This document shows positions 8,280 to 17,795 of a stretch of 64,000 nt of DNA, piece after piece. The DNA is taken from assembly GCF_030815585.1 (NCBI RefSeq), contig NZ_JAUSWY010000001.1, positions 3,286,001-3,350,000 of the forward strand, read 5' to 3'. Position numbers and translations under genes: made by a program. The stretch is from Arthrobacter pascens (GTDB lineage Bacteria; Actinomycetota; Actinomycetes; Actinomycetales; Micrococcaceae). Position 1 is the first letter of the stretch. Each line of letters begins with the position of its first letter. The notes below the pieces were generated by a model. That model was not told where the DNA came from. It saw nothing but the letters and a program-made list of their open reading frames with translations, and did not search any database.

Positions 8280-9788
8280 TTAGAACTTGGCATCGATCTT
8301 CGATGTGAGGTCCTTCCAGGTCGCTGACAGAATCTTATTGACCACGCTGTTGATCGTCGCCGCTGTATTCTCGGCCTTCCCCTCCACGACCTGTCGACCT
8401 TGCGGAGTGCCGTCTTTGATGGTTCGGGTTTTTAACCGACCCTCTCGGTCCAGTTTGGAGCCTGTTATGGCGATCCAGTGCTTTCGGTACCGAAGCCATT
8501 CAATTGCCTTCAGACGTGCTTTTAGTTCTTCGAGCGGCACGACTGGGTCTTGTGTCGCGACATTCTTGGTCGCTGCTAGATAGGCTTCCTTCGCTTCATC
8601 CGCCGTCGTGTGCTCGTCTCGGCTCATGGTGCCTATTGGGCTGGAAAGAGGCGAGATCTTGTCACGTCGGCTGTCGTAGTACGTAATCGCAATGGCTTTA
8701 AGCGCGAAGGCCCATCCGTGGATATACAGGCGCCGATACGGTTCCGAATCCTTCGGAGTGGGATCCGGCCAATTCTCTCCGAACAATTCTTGGAGAAGTT
8801 CGATGAACTCACGGCAGAACGGGAGGAGCGGTTCAACGTGGTAGTGCTTGATCTGCTCCGGCTTCTTCGTGCCGCGTGAAACCACGTTCATCAGCATCTG
8901 ATCGAGAGTGGAGAGATCAACAATGTTTTTGGTCGCGGTCTCGGTGGCGCCCACAGAGCGGCCATCAGCAAGGCGCCCTTCAAAAATAGTTCCCTTGATG
9001 GCCTGCGTGCGGAGCTTCGCGAGTGCCGATGACCCGTCCATCTGAGCGACTAAATTCTTATTCTTCTTGGACCCACGGCCGTTTCGGTCCGCGAAACTCT
9101 GCCCAGCTTCTTCTGTCGTAACGTTAAGCTCGATTTCAAGAGTTGTGCCGAAGGAGTCAAGCGCTCCCCCTTTGATGGCCACACCAGTGCTGGCGGCCTG
9201 AAAGAGCGCCGCTGTCTGTGTCTGACCGTCGGACTGCATGACCGGTTTCTTCGGTAGATAGAGAATGCCGTACAGCGCCATGGGGTTCGACTCATCTAGG
9301 GTAACGAAAATCGTATCGTCGAAGACCTCGCTGGATTGCCATCCGCTGATCGGCGGGAGGTAGGCCGAGCGATCCCCCCGGACAGCTTCTACGAGATACT
9401 GCTTAAAGTTGGCGAGGTTTTCTTTTTTTGCGCCCTTGAAGTCTTGCTGCGTTTGATCGTGCGCTTCCTTCATGCCCAGGGCCTCAAAGTCTTCGATGGG
9501 CGGTGCTGAAGGATCATACTTGACGATGTCAATGAATTGGCGAAGCGTCGGGTGCATCAGTGTCGTGATTCGGTAGTGCGGGCTGGCGCCCTTCAGGCTC
9601 AGCGTTGCGCCGTTGATCATGTGACGCCTGGACAATTCGTGCTGGAACTCGAACCTGTGGTTGAGGTATGCGTCCTGGGCGTCCAGGTTGCTCTGGAAGC
9701 GCACGATCTTGAGGCCTTTGAACTTCGGGTCACCGGGTATCTCAGCATCTGGGATTAGGTGAACTTGAGGGATGACGGGCAGGACCAT
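8280..9788 (-). CDS. DndB-like DGQ-motif protein
   Basis: A 502-residue protein resembling DndB, the transcriptional and modification regulator of DNA phosphorothioation. The evidence is a central SDGQTQTAAL (residues 186-195) in place of the usual DGQHR, followed about 40 residues later by FADRNGRGSKKNKN and QMDGSSALAKL, which match the DndB pattern of FxDxN and a Lys-rich turn. It is the third DGQ-family protein in 9 kb but is longer than, and clearly different from, the two DpdB copies. Its ATG lies 3 nt after the stop of the upstream nuclease gene (9791-10351), so the two form a transcriptional pair. The role is unknown; a link to recognising modified DNA is an inference. Confidence 0.7.
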   Translation of the reverse strand: MVLPVIPQVHLIPDAEIPGDPKFKGLKIVRFQSNLDAQDAYLNHRFEFQHELSRRHMINGATLSLKGASPHYRITTLMHPTLRQFIDIVKYDPSAPPIEDFEALGMKEAHDQTQQDFKGAKKENLANFKQYLVEAVRGDRSAYLPPISGWQSSEVFDDTIFVTLDESNPMALYGILYLPKKPVMQSDGQTQTAALFQAASTGVAIKGGALDSFGTTLEIELNVTTEEAGQSFADRNGRGSKKNKNLVAQMDGSSALAKLRTQAIKGTIFEGRLADGRSVGATETATKNIVDLSTLDQMLMNVVSRGTKKPEQIKHYHVEPLLPFCREFIELLQELFGENWPDPTPKDSEPYRRLYIHGWAFALKAIAITYYDSRRDKISPLSSPIGTMSRDEHTTADEAKEAYLAATKNVATQDPVVPLEELKARLKAIEWLRYRKHWIAITGSKLDREGRLKTRTIKDGTPQGRQVVEGKAENTAATINSVVNKILSATWKDLTSKIDAKF

Positions 9789-9790
9789 GG

Positions 9791-10351
9791 CTACGCCTCA
9801 CTTAGCATATTCTGGTTGGGCAGGAAGGGAATGACTGGCGGTGAAGACATCGGAGCGTTCTCCGTCGGGACTCCACCCGCGAGGCGGAGCTTGGCGGGAA
9901 TGGTGACGAGCTCCACACCCAAATTCAGGACTTCAACGGCAAGTTTCACTTCTGGCTGCCAACCGAAGGCCGCAAATACCCCTTTTACTGGACGCGAGAA
10001 GTCTTCAGCCAATCGGGCGAGGGCAATGTACGTCAGGAGCTGGCCCAGTCCCTCATATGAACCGATTAACTTGAATTCCCAAACCCGGAGGATGTCCGAA
10101 ATATCGACGGTCCGCATATCTGCCCGCATGAATGAACCATCGAACTTATATTCGGTCTTAAGCAGTTTTTCGGTGGGTCTGAATTCCCTAAGCCGACTGG
10201 CATACATATCTCGAATTCGACATTCGTGTGCAAAAATAGCATCCGCCGGAAGATCGTTCCCTTCCAAGTAATCCCCCATCTCTTCAAGAGATCCTACAAT
10301 AGAGCGAAGAGATGCTGTCAACCTACTGCGCCACGGCAGCAGCTGTCGCAT
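9791..10351 (-). CDS. predicted PD-(D/E)XK-type nuclease paired with the DndB-like gene
   Basis: About 186 residues from the ATG at 10349-10351. A second possible start is TTG at 10319-10321, directly after the DUF3427 stop. Residues 82-110 read VDISDILRVWEFKLIGSYEG and then LGQLLTYIALA. That gives an Asp (D86), a hydrophobic strand ending in ExK (E92, K94) and a following Gln (Q104), the layout of the PD-(D/E)XK fold. No DNA-binding domain is recognised. The start overlaps the helicase C-terminal fragment by about 30 nt, so the helicase, nuclease and DndB-like genes appear to be one operon read from 13478 to 8280. The restriction role is an inference. Confidence 0.6.
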   Translation of the reverse strand: MRQLLPWRSRLTASLRSIVGSLEEMGDYLEGNDLPADAIFAHECRIRDMYASRLREFRPTEKLLKTEYKFDGSFMRADMRTVDISDILRVWEFKLIGSYEGLGQLLTYIALARLAEDFSRPVKGVFAAFGWQPEVKLAVEVLNLGVELVTIPAKLRLAGGVPTENAPMSSPPVIPFLPNQNMLSEA

Positions 10352-10865
10352 ATACATCCGCCGGCATCGACCGATGCAGCTTCCATGTGATCGCAATTGG
10401 CCTCTCGCCCACGTGCTGAACGTAATCAACCTGCCCCAGGCATGTGTAGGGAACGGTCAGACCGGTCGCGTCATCGGCCGTACCTCTGATGAAGATCAGG
10501 ATTTTCGAGCCGTGCGAATCCTTGTCCAGGTACCGCCTCCCCGTCGAGCTGCCGGGTGAGGTCGCGTTCTGCGATTCCCAGTGGAACAGCTCGGGGCTGA
10601 TGGCGTAGTCCTTGTACATCGTCGTCGCCGAGTGCTTTCGGTCGTCCTTGTTGAGTGTGACAAAGAAGGCGTCGGTGGAAGTAGCCGGGCACCAAGCCAC
10701 GCCTTCGCGGTGTTGAACGTTCTTGCCGAGCTCCAGCGACCCATACTGGAGAGCCGCAAGGATCTCTTCGCGGCGGTAGGTTGCGTGCGAGAGCAAAGGA
10801 ACATCCTGGAGACCTGCGCCCAAGCCCTTAGCGGCGTGCTTTGAGGCGGCCAGTCCGAGCTTCAC
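10323..10865 (-). pseudogene. severed DUF3427 C-terminal domain of the PLD-helicase
   Basis: About 180 residues in the same frame as the helicase gene at 10893-13478, separated by one TAG and nine codons. The text continues the helicase without a break: GY-stop-FVSGEIRQLVKLGL. It carries the DUF3427 landmarks: LSHATYRREEILAAL, a GVAWCP segment, FVTLNKDD, a strand KILIFIRG and the tail ITWKLHRSMPADVY. DUF3427 is normally fused to the end of this helicase family, so this is a nonsense-split gene. The fragment could still be made by readthrough or by restart at an internal codon. Confidence 0.75.
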
Positions 10866-10892
10866 GAGCTGCCGAATCTCGCCGGAGACGAA

Positions 10893-13478
10893 CTAGTAGC
10901 CGCGCAGATAGTCCAGGCCGGCGTCGTACATCTGGAAACCGCCGCCGTCGTCCCACAGCGTATAGAACAGCATCCTGGCGAAAGCCTGCTCGCGCCTTCC
11001 GAGCTCCGCGTAGCGGGGCGCATCGGCGCCAACCAGCATTGAGTAGGCCTCTGCGCGTTCCGGATCGTCCACATGGATCAGCGCTGCCATGCGGCCGAGG
11101 AGCTTCTTCTCACCGGCATCCGAGAGCTCCTGAATCCTCCCAATCAAGACCGACTCCAAGGGTGAGAACCCCTCAATCAGCCCCGCCTGGCGGAGGTAGC
11201 CGGTCCACGAATCCCTGGTCGAACGGTAGATCGACTTCACGTCGTTCCCGGACCGCTCCAGATAGGCCTCCAGCTCGGTCTCCGCATACGAGGCAATGTC
11301 CCGGACCAGCTGCACACGGTTGAACCGCAGCTGTGTCTTGATGTTGTCCATCACCACTTTCTGCGCCACCCGGTCCAGCACGATCTGCGAGCCCGATGGC
11401 AGGTACGGGAACTCGTCCTCGACTGCCTTCTCCAGCTCCTTGCGCCCGTAGCCCGTGAGCGCGCGGTAGCGCAGATCAAATCGGAACTCACGGCGTTGCT
11501 GGCCGATGAAGTCCATAACAGTCAGCACCGCTTTGCCCTCGGCACGGCGCAGTCCACGTCCCAGCTGCTGAAGGAAGATCGTCGCGCTTTGCGTCGGCCT
11601 GAGCATCAGGATGGTGTCCACCTGCGGCAGATCCAAGCCTTCGTTGAAGAGGTCGACGGCGAAGATGCAGTTGATCTCCCGTCTGCGGAGGCGTTCCAGT
11701 GCCGCTGCACGCTCGACGTCGTCGGTGCTGGCGTCTACCGCAACGGAGGCGATGCCGGCACGGTTGAAGACCTGGGCCATGTAGTGGGCGTGCTGGACCG
11801 AAACGCAGAAGCCGATGGCGCGCATCTGGTCGGTGCCGGTCACTTTGTCGCGGAGTTCGCGGATCACCTTGGCGGCGCGGGCGTCGTTGCCGGTGTAGAG
11901 GTTGTTCAGCTGCGCGGTGTCGTAGCTGCCGCGTTTCCACTCCACCTGGCTCAGGTCGACGTCGTCCGAGACACCGAAGTAATGGAACGGCACCAGCAGG
12001 TCGGCGTCCAGGGCGTCCCACAGCCTGAGCTCACTGGCGGTGCGGCCGTCGAAGAACTGCTTGGCGACGTCGACTCCGTCGCCGCGTTCCGGCGTCGCCG
12101 TAAGTCCCAGGAGCTGCTGCGGCCGCAGGTGGTCCAGCAGGCGCCGGTAGGTGGGTGCCATGGCGTGGTGGAATTCGTCAATGACGACGACGTCGAAAAA
12201 GTCCGGCTCCAGCTGTTCCATGCCGAGCGAGGACAGCGACTGGACGGAGGCGAAGATGTGCTTCCACTGTGCGGGTTTGTGCTCCCCCACGTAGAGCTCG
12301 CCAAAGGCGCCGTCCTGCATGACGTCACGGTAGGTGCGCATGGCCTGTTTCAGGATTTCCTGCCGGTGGGCGACGAAGAGCAGCTTCAGATCGCGGCCGG
12401 CCGATTCGCACAGGCGCTTGTAGTCCAGGGCAGCAATGACGGTCTTCCCGGTGCCGGTGGCCGCGACCACGAGGTTGTCGTTGAAACCCTTGAGACGCTC
12501 GGCTTCCAGATCCTCGAGCATCTCCTCCTGGTGGAGGAACGGCTGGACTTCTAGCCCGGTGGCCGCGCCTGGGACTGCCGTGCGCCGGCCGCCGTTGCGT
12601 TCCAGGGCGGCGTCCAGCTTTTCGCCGTCGCGTTGCGGATCGTAGCTTTGGAAGGCGCGCTGCTCCCAGTAGCTGTCGAAGGTGACCTCGAACTTCTGCA
12701 GCAGCGTGGGTGTGCCGACCGAGCTGAGCCTGACGTTCCATTCGAGGCCGTCAAGGAGGGCGGCCTGGCTTAGGTTGGAGCTGCCGACATAGGCGGTGTC
12801 AAAGCCGGAGTCCCTGCGAAACAGCCAGGCCTTGGCGTGCAGGCGGGTGGCCTGAGATTCGTAGTTGATCTTCACTTCGGCGCCGTACCGTTTGACGAGC
12901 TCGTCGATAGCGCGGCGCTCCGTGGCGCCCATGTACGTGGTGGTGAGGACTCTGAGTTTTGCGCCGCGTTCCTTGAGCTCTTCGAGCGCCGGCTGGAGAA
13001 GGCGGAGGCCGGTCCAGCGGACGAACGCGCAGAGAAGATCGACGGTGTTGGCCGACTCAATCTCTGCTCGGAGCTCCGCGGCGAGGTTCGGATCGTCCTT
13101 GCTGTTGGTTAGGAGCGCGGAATCGCTCAGCTTAGTTGTGGGGCGACGGAGTTGTCTGCGCTTGAGTGCGTCCGGGCGGTGGAGGGACTGGAGTTGGGTT
13201 GGGCCGTCTGCGATGCGGTCTGCAGTGTTCAGTTCCTGGAGAAGTCGGTTGGCCAGGGCAACCCTGTCTGCTGGCTTGGCCGCAGCGAGCGACTGGCGGA
13301 CTGCGTCGGCCACGTGACGGGACAGGACGTCTGGGGTGTCTTCGTCATCAACATCTGCGAAGCTCGGACTTAGATCCGGCAGTTGTTCCACCCTCAAGGC
13401 AAGGGCTTCTGTGTGCAGCAATTCATATATGCCCTCGGGCAAACGCGCTGCCGCCTGTCCCCCAGTGGATGTAGTCAC
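10893..13478 (-). CDS. phospholipase-D/SF2 helicase (DUF3427 family), truncated by an in-frame TAG
   Basis: An 861-residue protein with a GTG start. Domain order: a helical N-terminus; a PLD nuclease half-site with H214-x-K216 and GSSN at 232-235; an SF2 helicase with Walker A TGTGKT at 341-346, DEFH at 434-437, LTATPERGDG, and the Q-x2-GRGLRR motif VI. The C-terminus ends at LDYLRGY where relatives run on into DUF3427. A TAG at 10893-10895, probably from GAG, cuts it. Such PLD-helicase proteins are found in defence islands and resemble a fusion of the activities of dpdJ/dpdK-type genes. It is transcribed toward the nuclease and DndB-like genes and would be the first gene of that operon. Confidence 0.85.
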   Translation of the reverse strand: MTTSTGGQAAARLPEGIYELLHTEALALRVEQLPDLSPSFADVDDEDTPDVLSRHVADAVRQSLAAAKPADRVALANRLLQELNTADRIADGPTQLQSLHRPDALKRRQLRRPTTKLSDSALLTNSKDDPNLAAELRAEIESANTVDLLCAFVRWTGLRLLQPALEELKERGAKLRVLTTTYMGATERRAIDELVKRYGAEVKINYESQATRLHAKAWLFRRDSGFDTAYVGSSNLSQAALLDGLEWNVRLSSVGTPTLLQKFEVTFDSYWEQRAFQSYDPQRDGEKLDAALERNGGRRTAVPGAATGLEVQPFLHQEEMLEDLEAERLKGFNDNLVVAATGTGKTVIAALDYKRLCESAGRDLKLLFVAHRQEILKQAMRTYRDVMQDGAFGELYVGEHKPAQWKHIFASVQSLSSLGMEQLEPDFFDVVVIDEFHHAMAPTYRRLLDHLRPQQLLGLTATPERGDGVDVAKQFFDGRTASELRLWDALDADLLVPFHYFGVSDDVDLSQVEWKRGSYDTAQLNNLYTGNDARAAKVIRELRDKVTGTDQMRAIGFCVSVQHAHYMAQVFNRAGIASVAVDASTDDVERAAALERLRRREINCIFAVDLFNEGLDLPQVDTILMLRPTQSATIFLQQLGRGLRRAEGKAVLTVMDFIGQQRREFRFDLRYRALTGYGRKELEKAVEDEFPYLPSGSQIVLDRVAQKVVMDNIKTQLRFNRVQLVRDIASYAETELEAYLERSGNDVKSIYRSTRDSWTGYLRQAGLIEGFSPLESVLIGRIQELSDAGEKKLLGRMAALIHVDDPERAEAYSMLVGADAPRYAELGRREQAFARMLFYTLWDDGGGFQMYDAGLDYLRGY

Positions 13479-14015
13479 TGCGCCAGGGTATTGCGTAAGT
13501 ACGACAATGACGAACTTTGCGCTACATCAGCTGATGACCACTCACTTCGAACCGGTATTGCCGCCTGCGAGACGGGACGAAGAAGATTGTGATTAGCACA
13601 CTGTTCCGACGCACAGAACCTGCCGGATGAATCGGCAAAGGCATCAACAGGCCGTGCCGAAACGTACAATCAAGGCATTTCGTGGCGCACTGTTTTTCAT
13701 ACACTCAACTGGTAGCCATAGCGAGATATTCGACGCATTGGTTGCTGGTCGTGATGCCTTCCAACGCCGGTTTTATGCCCCTGCGCGCGGTCGTCCTGGA
13801 GACCGTTGATGGCAGATATGACCAAAGCTCGCATCTAGGCGCCCGTTTGTGTCGCTCTTAGTGGATAGTGGGCATGTCGGTAGTGGTAACAGCCGAGAGA
13901 GTTGGGACCATATGATGCAAGCACCTCCGGCTCTAGTGGATCCCGCTGCCTCTTCGAGCCATAATGAGGATCAGAACACAACAACGCATAGTCGTTCACA
14001 ATTGGCAGGAGCACC
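13479..14015. other. gene-free divergent spacer
   Basis: About 540 bases between the leftward helicase and the rightward membrane-protein gene. Short open frames exist on both strands but have no family resemblance or good ribosome-binding site. It probably holds both promoters. I see no repeat or tRNA. Confidence 0.4.
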
Positions 14016-15830
14016 TTGAGCCCGAGATCATGGTTTAGCAAACTCTCGCGCGATGACGTCTCTGTCTATCTTTATTATTCAATTCCTCGCCTGATCTTGA
14101 ATGTTTTGGTCGTGGGCTCCCTAACAGCGCTCGCATCAATTTGGTTATTTGAGCCGTATATAAGTGTAACCAAAGATAAAATCGTCCTTGCAATTGCCCT
14201 AGGTTCGATCGCCGCAATTTGTAGCATTGCTCGCAGAAACATCTCAGGGCAACTTGAAGATGGTCCAATGAAGAATGCTGCCCTCGTTCACTTCGATCAA
14301 TCTGTCACGGGGCACCCGTCCGATAAATTCGCCAGAAGCCGAACTCAAGTGGATTCGTCCGTAAAAGCCGAACACCTGGGCTTACCGGAGATAATGGAAT
14401 TGGCAAAGTGGGCAACGGCCGACGACGTGCAGCGAGCAAGCGGTTACGTCTTATCCTTCCTCGAAGTAGTAGTTAGGGCTCGGGACAAGTACACCCTGAC
14501 GCCGCCCACGATAGGCGTAGAGACGCTGGAAACGAGACGGGTTCCTCGGTCCTCATTACCCGCAGAAGACGACGTCGAATCTGATGCTGACCCACGCCCT
14601 GGGCAAAAAAATGACATAATCCCCCTTGGCTGGATAGAAAAGGGATTTCTACTTAACGAATTTTCTGCAACCATAGATGACGATAACGTCGACCTCTTAG
14701 GCTCCAAAGAGGCTCATGCGGTATCTCTTCTGACGGTGGATTCATTAATGCTTCAAGTTCTTGGGGAACACCACGACCTTCTCCAGCGCCAAGTGCGAGA
14801 GGTCATATTGTCAGACAGACAGCTACCCGATAAAAAAGTCAAAAAGCTGCTTCATCAGATAAAAGGACGATGCGTATCGGATCAGGATTCAGAACAACAG
14901 AAGCTATTGGTTTATTTGTGTCAGTTGATATTGCAACTCTCCAAACAACAACTTATTTACGGCGTTACTAAGGATTTGAAGCGAGGTACTTTCATCACGG
15001 TAGGACGTTGTTGGAGCATTAAGCGGCGCCTAGTTTCCGGTGGCGTCCATAGACCAGGACATGCAGCCGAACAGCTTAGGGCTATCCTGGGCCTAGCGCC
15101 GCGTCTATTTTTCGTTCGTATGTTGTCGGTCACCCGCGCGCATAGCTACCATCTGGAGGCTGTCATACCGGAGGGAATGTACTACTACAAGGGCATGGCG
15201 GTGGTGGACGGAAAACAACTACCTAGCAGTAATGCCTCAACGGACGGCCGCGGGGTCGCCTTTCCGCACAGCAGCAGCATCGGGACAACGCTAGTCCACG
15301 AAACTTATAGGGATATAAAATCCTCTCGCTCAATGGCCGAGTCTTCGGGCGCCACCGAGGAGCCTGATCCAGTGGCCTATTTCGCCCTGCATGTCAGAGA
15401 GACCCCTCCGGGAGCAGGATTGGCTCTGTTGATGGGATCGCTTGCCACCGGCTTCTTGGTGTTTTATGTAACCGGGTTTTACCAAGCGCACCAGGCTGAG
15501 GGCTCGATCCCAGCAATCCTCGCCAGCCTCCCCGCAATCCTCGCAGGCTGGATGGTCAGCCGACTTAGCGCTGATTCTCTGGCACGGATGTCGCTGGCCA
15601 CCGCTGGCAACATCGCTTGGTACATCGTCAACTCTCTGTTTGCGGCGTTACTGCCGTCCGCACTGGTCGATGCCCGAAATCGCTCAGAGCAGTTCGATTT
15701 TCTTGAACTGCATTCCGACTCAATCCTCATTGGGCTGCTGTGCTTGAGTGTCTCCGCAAGTTTTTTTTCGATAGGATGGCACTTCCTGTTGCGAAGCTGG
15801 AGATACAACGACCGACTGGCCGCTTGGTAA
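14016..15830 (+). CDS. large membrane protein of unknown function in the defence region
   Basis: A 604-residue protein. The TTG start at 14016 is chosen for AGGAG at 14007-14011. Two membrane helices lie near residues 23-45 and 55-70. A cytoplasmic middle of about 390 residues follows, with an acidic linker around 190-200. At least four helices are clustered after residue 465 (ALLMGSLATGFLVFYV, IPAILASLPAILAGWM and others). I recognise no domain in the middle part. Codons are clearly more A/T-rich than in the core genes, consistent with transfer. Membrane proteins with a large soluble middle are common as effectors in defence islands, but nothing in the sequence proves that here. Confidence 0.75.
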   Translation: MSPRSWFSKLSRDDVSVYLYYSIPRLILNVLVVGSLTALASIWLFEPYISVTKDKIVLAIALGSIAAICSIARRNISGQLEDGPMKNAALVHFDQSVTGHPSDKFARSRTQVDSSVKAEHLGLPEIMELAKWATADDVQRASGYVLSFLEVVVRARDKYTLTPPTIGVETLETRRVPRSSLPAEDDVESDADPRPGQKNDIIPLGWIEKGFLLNEFSATIDDDNVDLLGSKEAHAVSLLTVDSLMLQVLGEHHDLLQRQVREVILSDRQLPDKKVKKLLHQIKGRCVSDQDSEQQKLLVYLCQLILQLSKQQLIYGVTKDLKRGTFITVGRCWSIKRRLVSGGVHRPGHAAEQLRAILGLAPRLFFVRMLSVTRAHSYHLEAVIPEGMYYYKGMAVVDGKQLPSSNASTDGRGVAFPHSSSIGTTLVHETYRDIKSSRSMAESSGATEEPDPVAYFALHVRETPPGAGLALLMGSLATGFLVFYVTGFYQAHQAEGSIPAILASLPAILAGWMVSRLSADSLARMSLATAGNIAWYIVNSLFAALLPSALVDARNRSEQFDFLELHSDSILIGLLCLSVSASFFSIGWHFLLRSWRYNDRLAAW

Positions 15831-15939
15831 AACATTTGGGCTAGGACAGCGTGGGATCTATCCCATTTGCCTCTTCTGTAGCATCATGAGGGCATGGGTC
15901 GCATGTAAGCCCATTTGAACAACTTAGTAGGGAGCCACA

Positions 15940-16122
15940 GTGGGGGTTTTAGTGCCGTCGGGTCAGCCGACCCAGCTTGTCGGACTGCCGGCCTTGTCCG
16001 AACACACCTATGAGGTTCTGGGCAAGAGTATGAAAGAAATCTACAGCGAGTACGTTCGGAAGGTTGAGGACACCTCCACGAGCATTCTCCCTCGACTTCC
16101 GCAGGCAAATCGAAGCAAGTAG
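15940..16122 (+). CDS. small hypothetical protein
   Basis: A possible 60-residue gene starting with GTG, preceded by GGGAG at a usable distance. It encodes a neutral N-terminus followed by a charged helix (KSMKEIYSEYVRKVEDT). It lies 109 nt after the membrane-protein gene on the same strand and might be a small partner. No homologue is recognised, so it may be spurious. Confidence 0.3.
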   Translation: MGVLVPSGQPTQLVGLPALSEHTYEVLGKSMKEIYSEYVRKVEDTSTSILPRLPQANRSK

Positions 16123-16655
16123 CCCTAGGGCTCCATGTGCGCCGCCGATAACCGTTTCCTCCCATCGACGTGTCTACCCAGCCTTCTAACATGCCCAGAG
16201 TGATTCCCTAGAGTCAGTGAACGGTTCCGGTATGAAGGGTGGATGGATGCGCCTTCGGATACGGGGCAGTCGCAGCCCGATGATCGCTGCCTAAATCGGA
16301 TCCTGCAAGTATTCGGTTTATCAATCCCGATCTTTGTCGAACCTGCTAGACCAGACGGACGTACGACAGGGTCTAGCGACTTCGGACGACCATGCGCCTA
16401 AGGCGTTGAGCGCGACCACCGCTCCTATAACCAGCCTTAACTCGAAGTTTCCCATCGCCGTAGCAGGGCGAACCCAATCCGTTAGGCTGCCGGCTGAATG
16501 GCGCTGGCCGCTACGCCGCTGTGCATGTCAATCAATGCACGGTGGTGCCGGTGGGCGCAAACCCGCTACAGCCGCCGCTGCCGGAACATCGGGAACAGCT
16601 CCCGCACCCTCGCTACCATGTCAAGCGAGACATCCACCTGACTTGGCTCTTTTGC
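16123..16655. other. gene-free stretch before IS remnants
   Basis: About 530 bases without a gene I can support. It becomes more GC-rich toward 16500 and probably contains scars from transposon insertion, but I can identify no element. Confidence 0.35.
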
Positions 16656-16935
16656 TTAGTGCGTGAGTTTCGGGCCGTGGATGGCATCGAGAATGGCCTG
16701 CTGCTCGGCGGCGATGTTGGGGGCAAATGTCTGGGTGGTGCCGTTGATGGTGATGGTCGCTGAGCGCAGGGGCCGGAGTTGTTTGATGACGTTACGCACC
16801 GCGAGTCCTGTCCTGTTCTGGACGGTTCGTGAGACGGCAAGCGCTGTGAACACGATGGTCAGGTGTGCCTCGATCGCGTCGCGCGTGCGGTGGAACATGG
16901 GCCTGGCCCGCAGGTCCGACTTGCTCATCCGGGAC
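16656..16935 (-). mobile_element. 3' remnant of an IS1634-family transposase gene
   Basis: About 90 residues beginning MSKSDLRARPMFHRTRD and continuing IEAHLTIVFTALAVSR match the C-terminal end of IS1634/IS1549-type DDE transposases. The rest of the gene is missing. The coding frame breaks at about 16935, where an IS3-type end begins, so this element was interrupted or cut by IS3. Confidence 0.65.
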
Positions 16936-17526
16936 TGCCCCGGCTTTTGTTGACTCGGGGTCTTAGGCCGCTGTGAGCGCGGTCCGGTTGATTGTTTCAT
17001 ATTCGATGGGCGTGAGTTTTCCCAGCCGTCTTTGCCGTCGCCGCCGGTGGTAGGTCCTTTCGATCCAGGTCGTGATTGCCAGCCGCAGGTCCTTCCTGGT
17101 GAGCCACCGTTGACGGTCCAGGACGTTTTTCTGCAGCAGCGAGAAGAACGATTCCATCGCGGCGTTGTCCGCGCACGCGCCGACCCTGCCCATCGAGCCT
17201 GTCAGCCCGTGGTGCCGGAGAGACTCGACGAACCGGCGTGACCGGAACTGGGAGCCGCGGTCCGAGTGCACCACGGTCCTTGCCGGGCGGCGTGCCCGGA
17301 CCGCGTTCTCCAGCGCGGAGACCGCCAGCGAGGATTTCATCCGCGAGTCCATCGCGTACCCTACGATCCTTCCGGAATAGACGTCCTTGACCGCGCAGAG
17401 GTAGAGCTTGCCCTCGGCGGTGGGGCGCTCGGTGATGTCTGTCAGCCACAGCTCGTTCGGCGCCTCTGCGGTGAAGTCCCTCTCCACCAGGTCATCGTGT
17501 ACCGGTGGTCCGGGTCTGCGGTTCAG
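16936..17526 (-). mobile_element. truncated IS3-family element (3' part of orfB)
   Basis: Encodes the catalytic core of an IS3 orfB (rve) from about residue PGPPVHDDLVERDF to the stop at 16963. The DDE residues are visible in LWLTDITE, VHSDRGSQFRS and NAAMESFFSLLQKN. The right end is probably TGCCCC at 16936-16941, right after the coding end. The orfA and the start of orfB are absent: the frame dissolves at about 17526 into unrelated sequence. It is a dead fragment. Confidence 0.75.
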
Positions 17527-17528
17527 GC

Positions 17529-17573
17529 CCCCCGCCACGGGACCCGCATCGAGAGGTGTTGAACGCCGACCAT
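17529..17573 (-). pseudogene. possible 5' stub of a gene cut by the IS3 fragment
   Basis: An ATG (17571-17573) with AGGAAGG upstream opens a short frame MVGVQHLSMRVPWR that stops just as the IS3 sequence begins. It may be the surviving start of an interrupted gene. I cannot identify the gene. Confidence 0.25.
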
Positions 17574-17795
17574 GGCAACCGACCTTCCTGTGTAGAAGCA
17601 CTTACTGTTGATCAGATCGGGACTGTTCCGAGAGCCAAGCTAAGCCCGGACGGGCCCTCCCTTAGCACGGCTCACTCAAACTTACCCAAGGGGAACGCCA
17701 CGCATGATTGCGACACCCAGGCCACAGCTGGAGAGATGCAAGAATAGGGCCCGTGCCCGCCAAAGGGAGGCTCGGACATTGGAGCAGACTTCTAG

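Noticed and set aside
11496..12554. 352-codon forward frame inside the PLD-helicase gene
   Set aside because: Antisense to clear helicase motifs; high-GC DNA often leaves such frames open.
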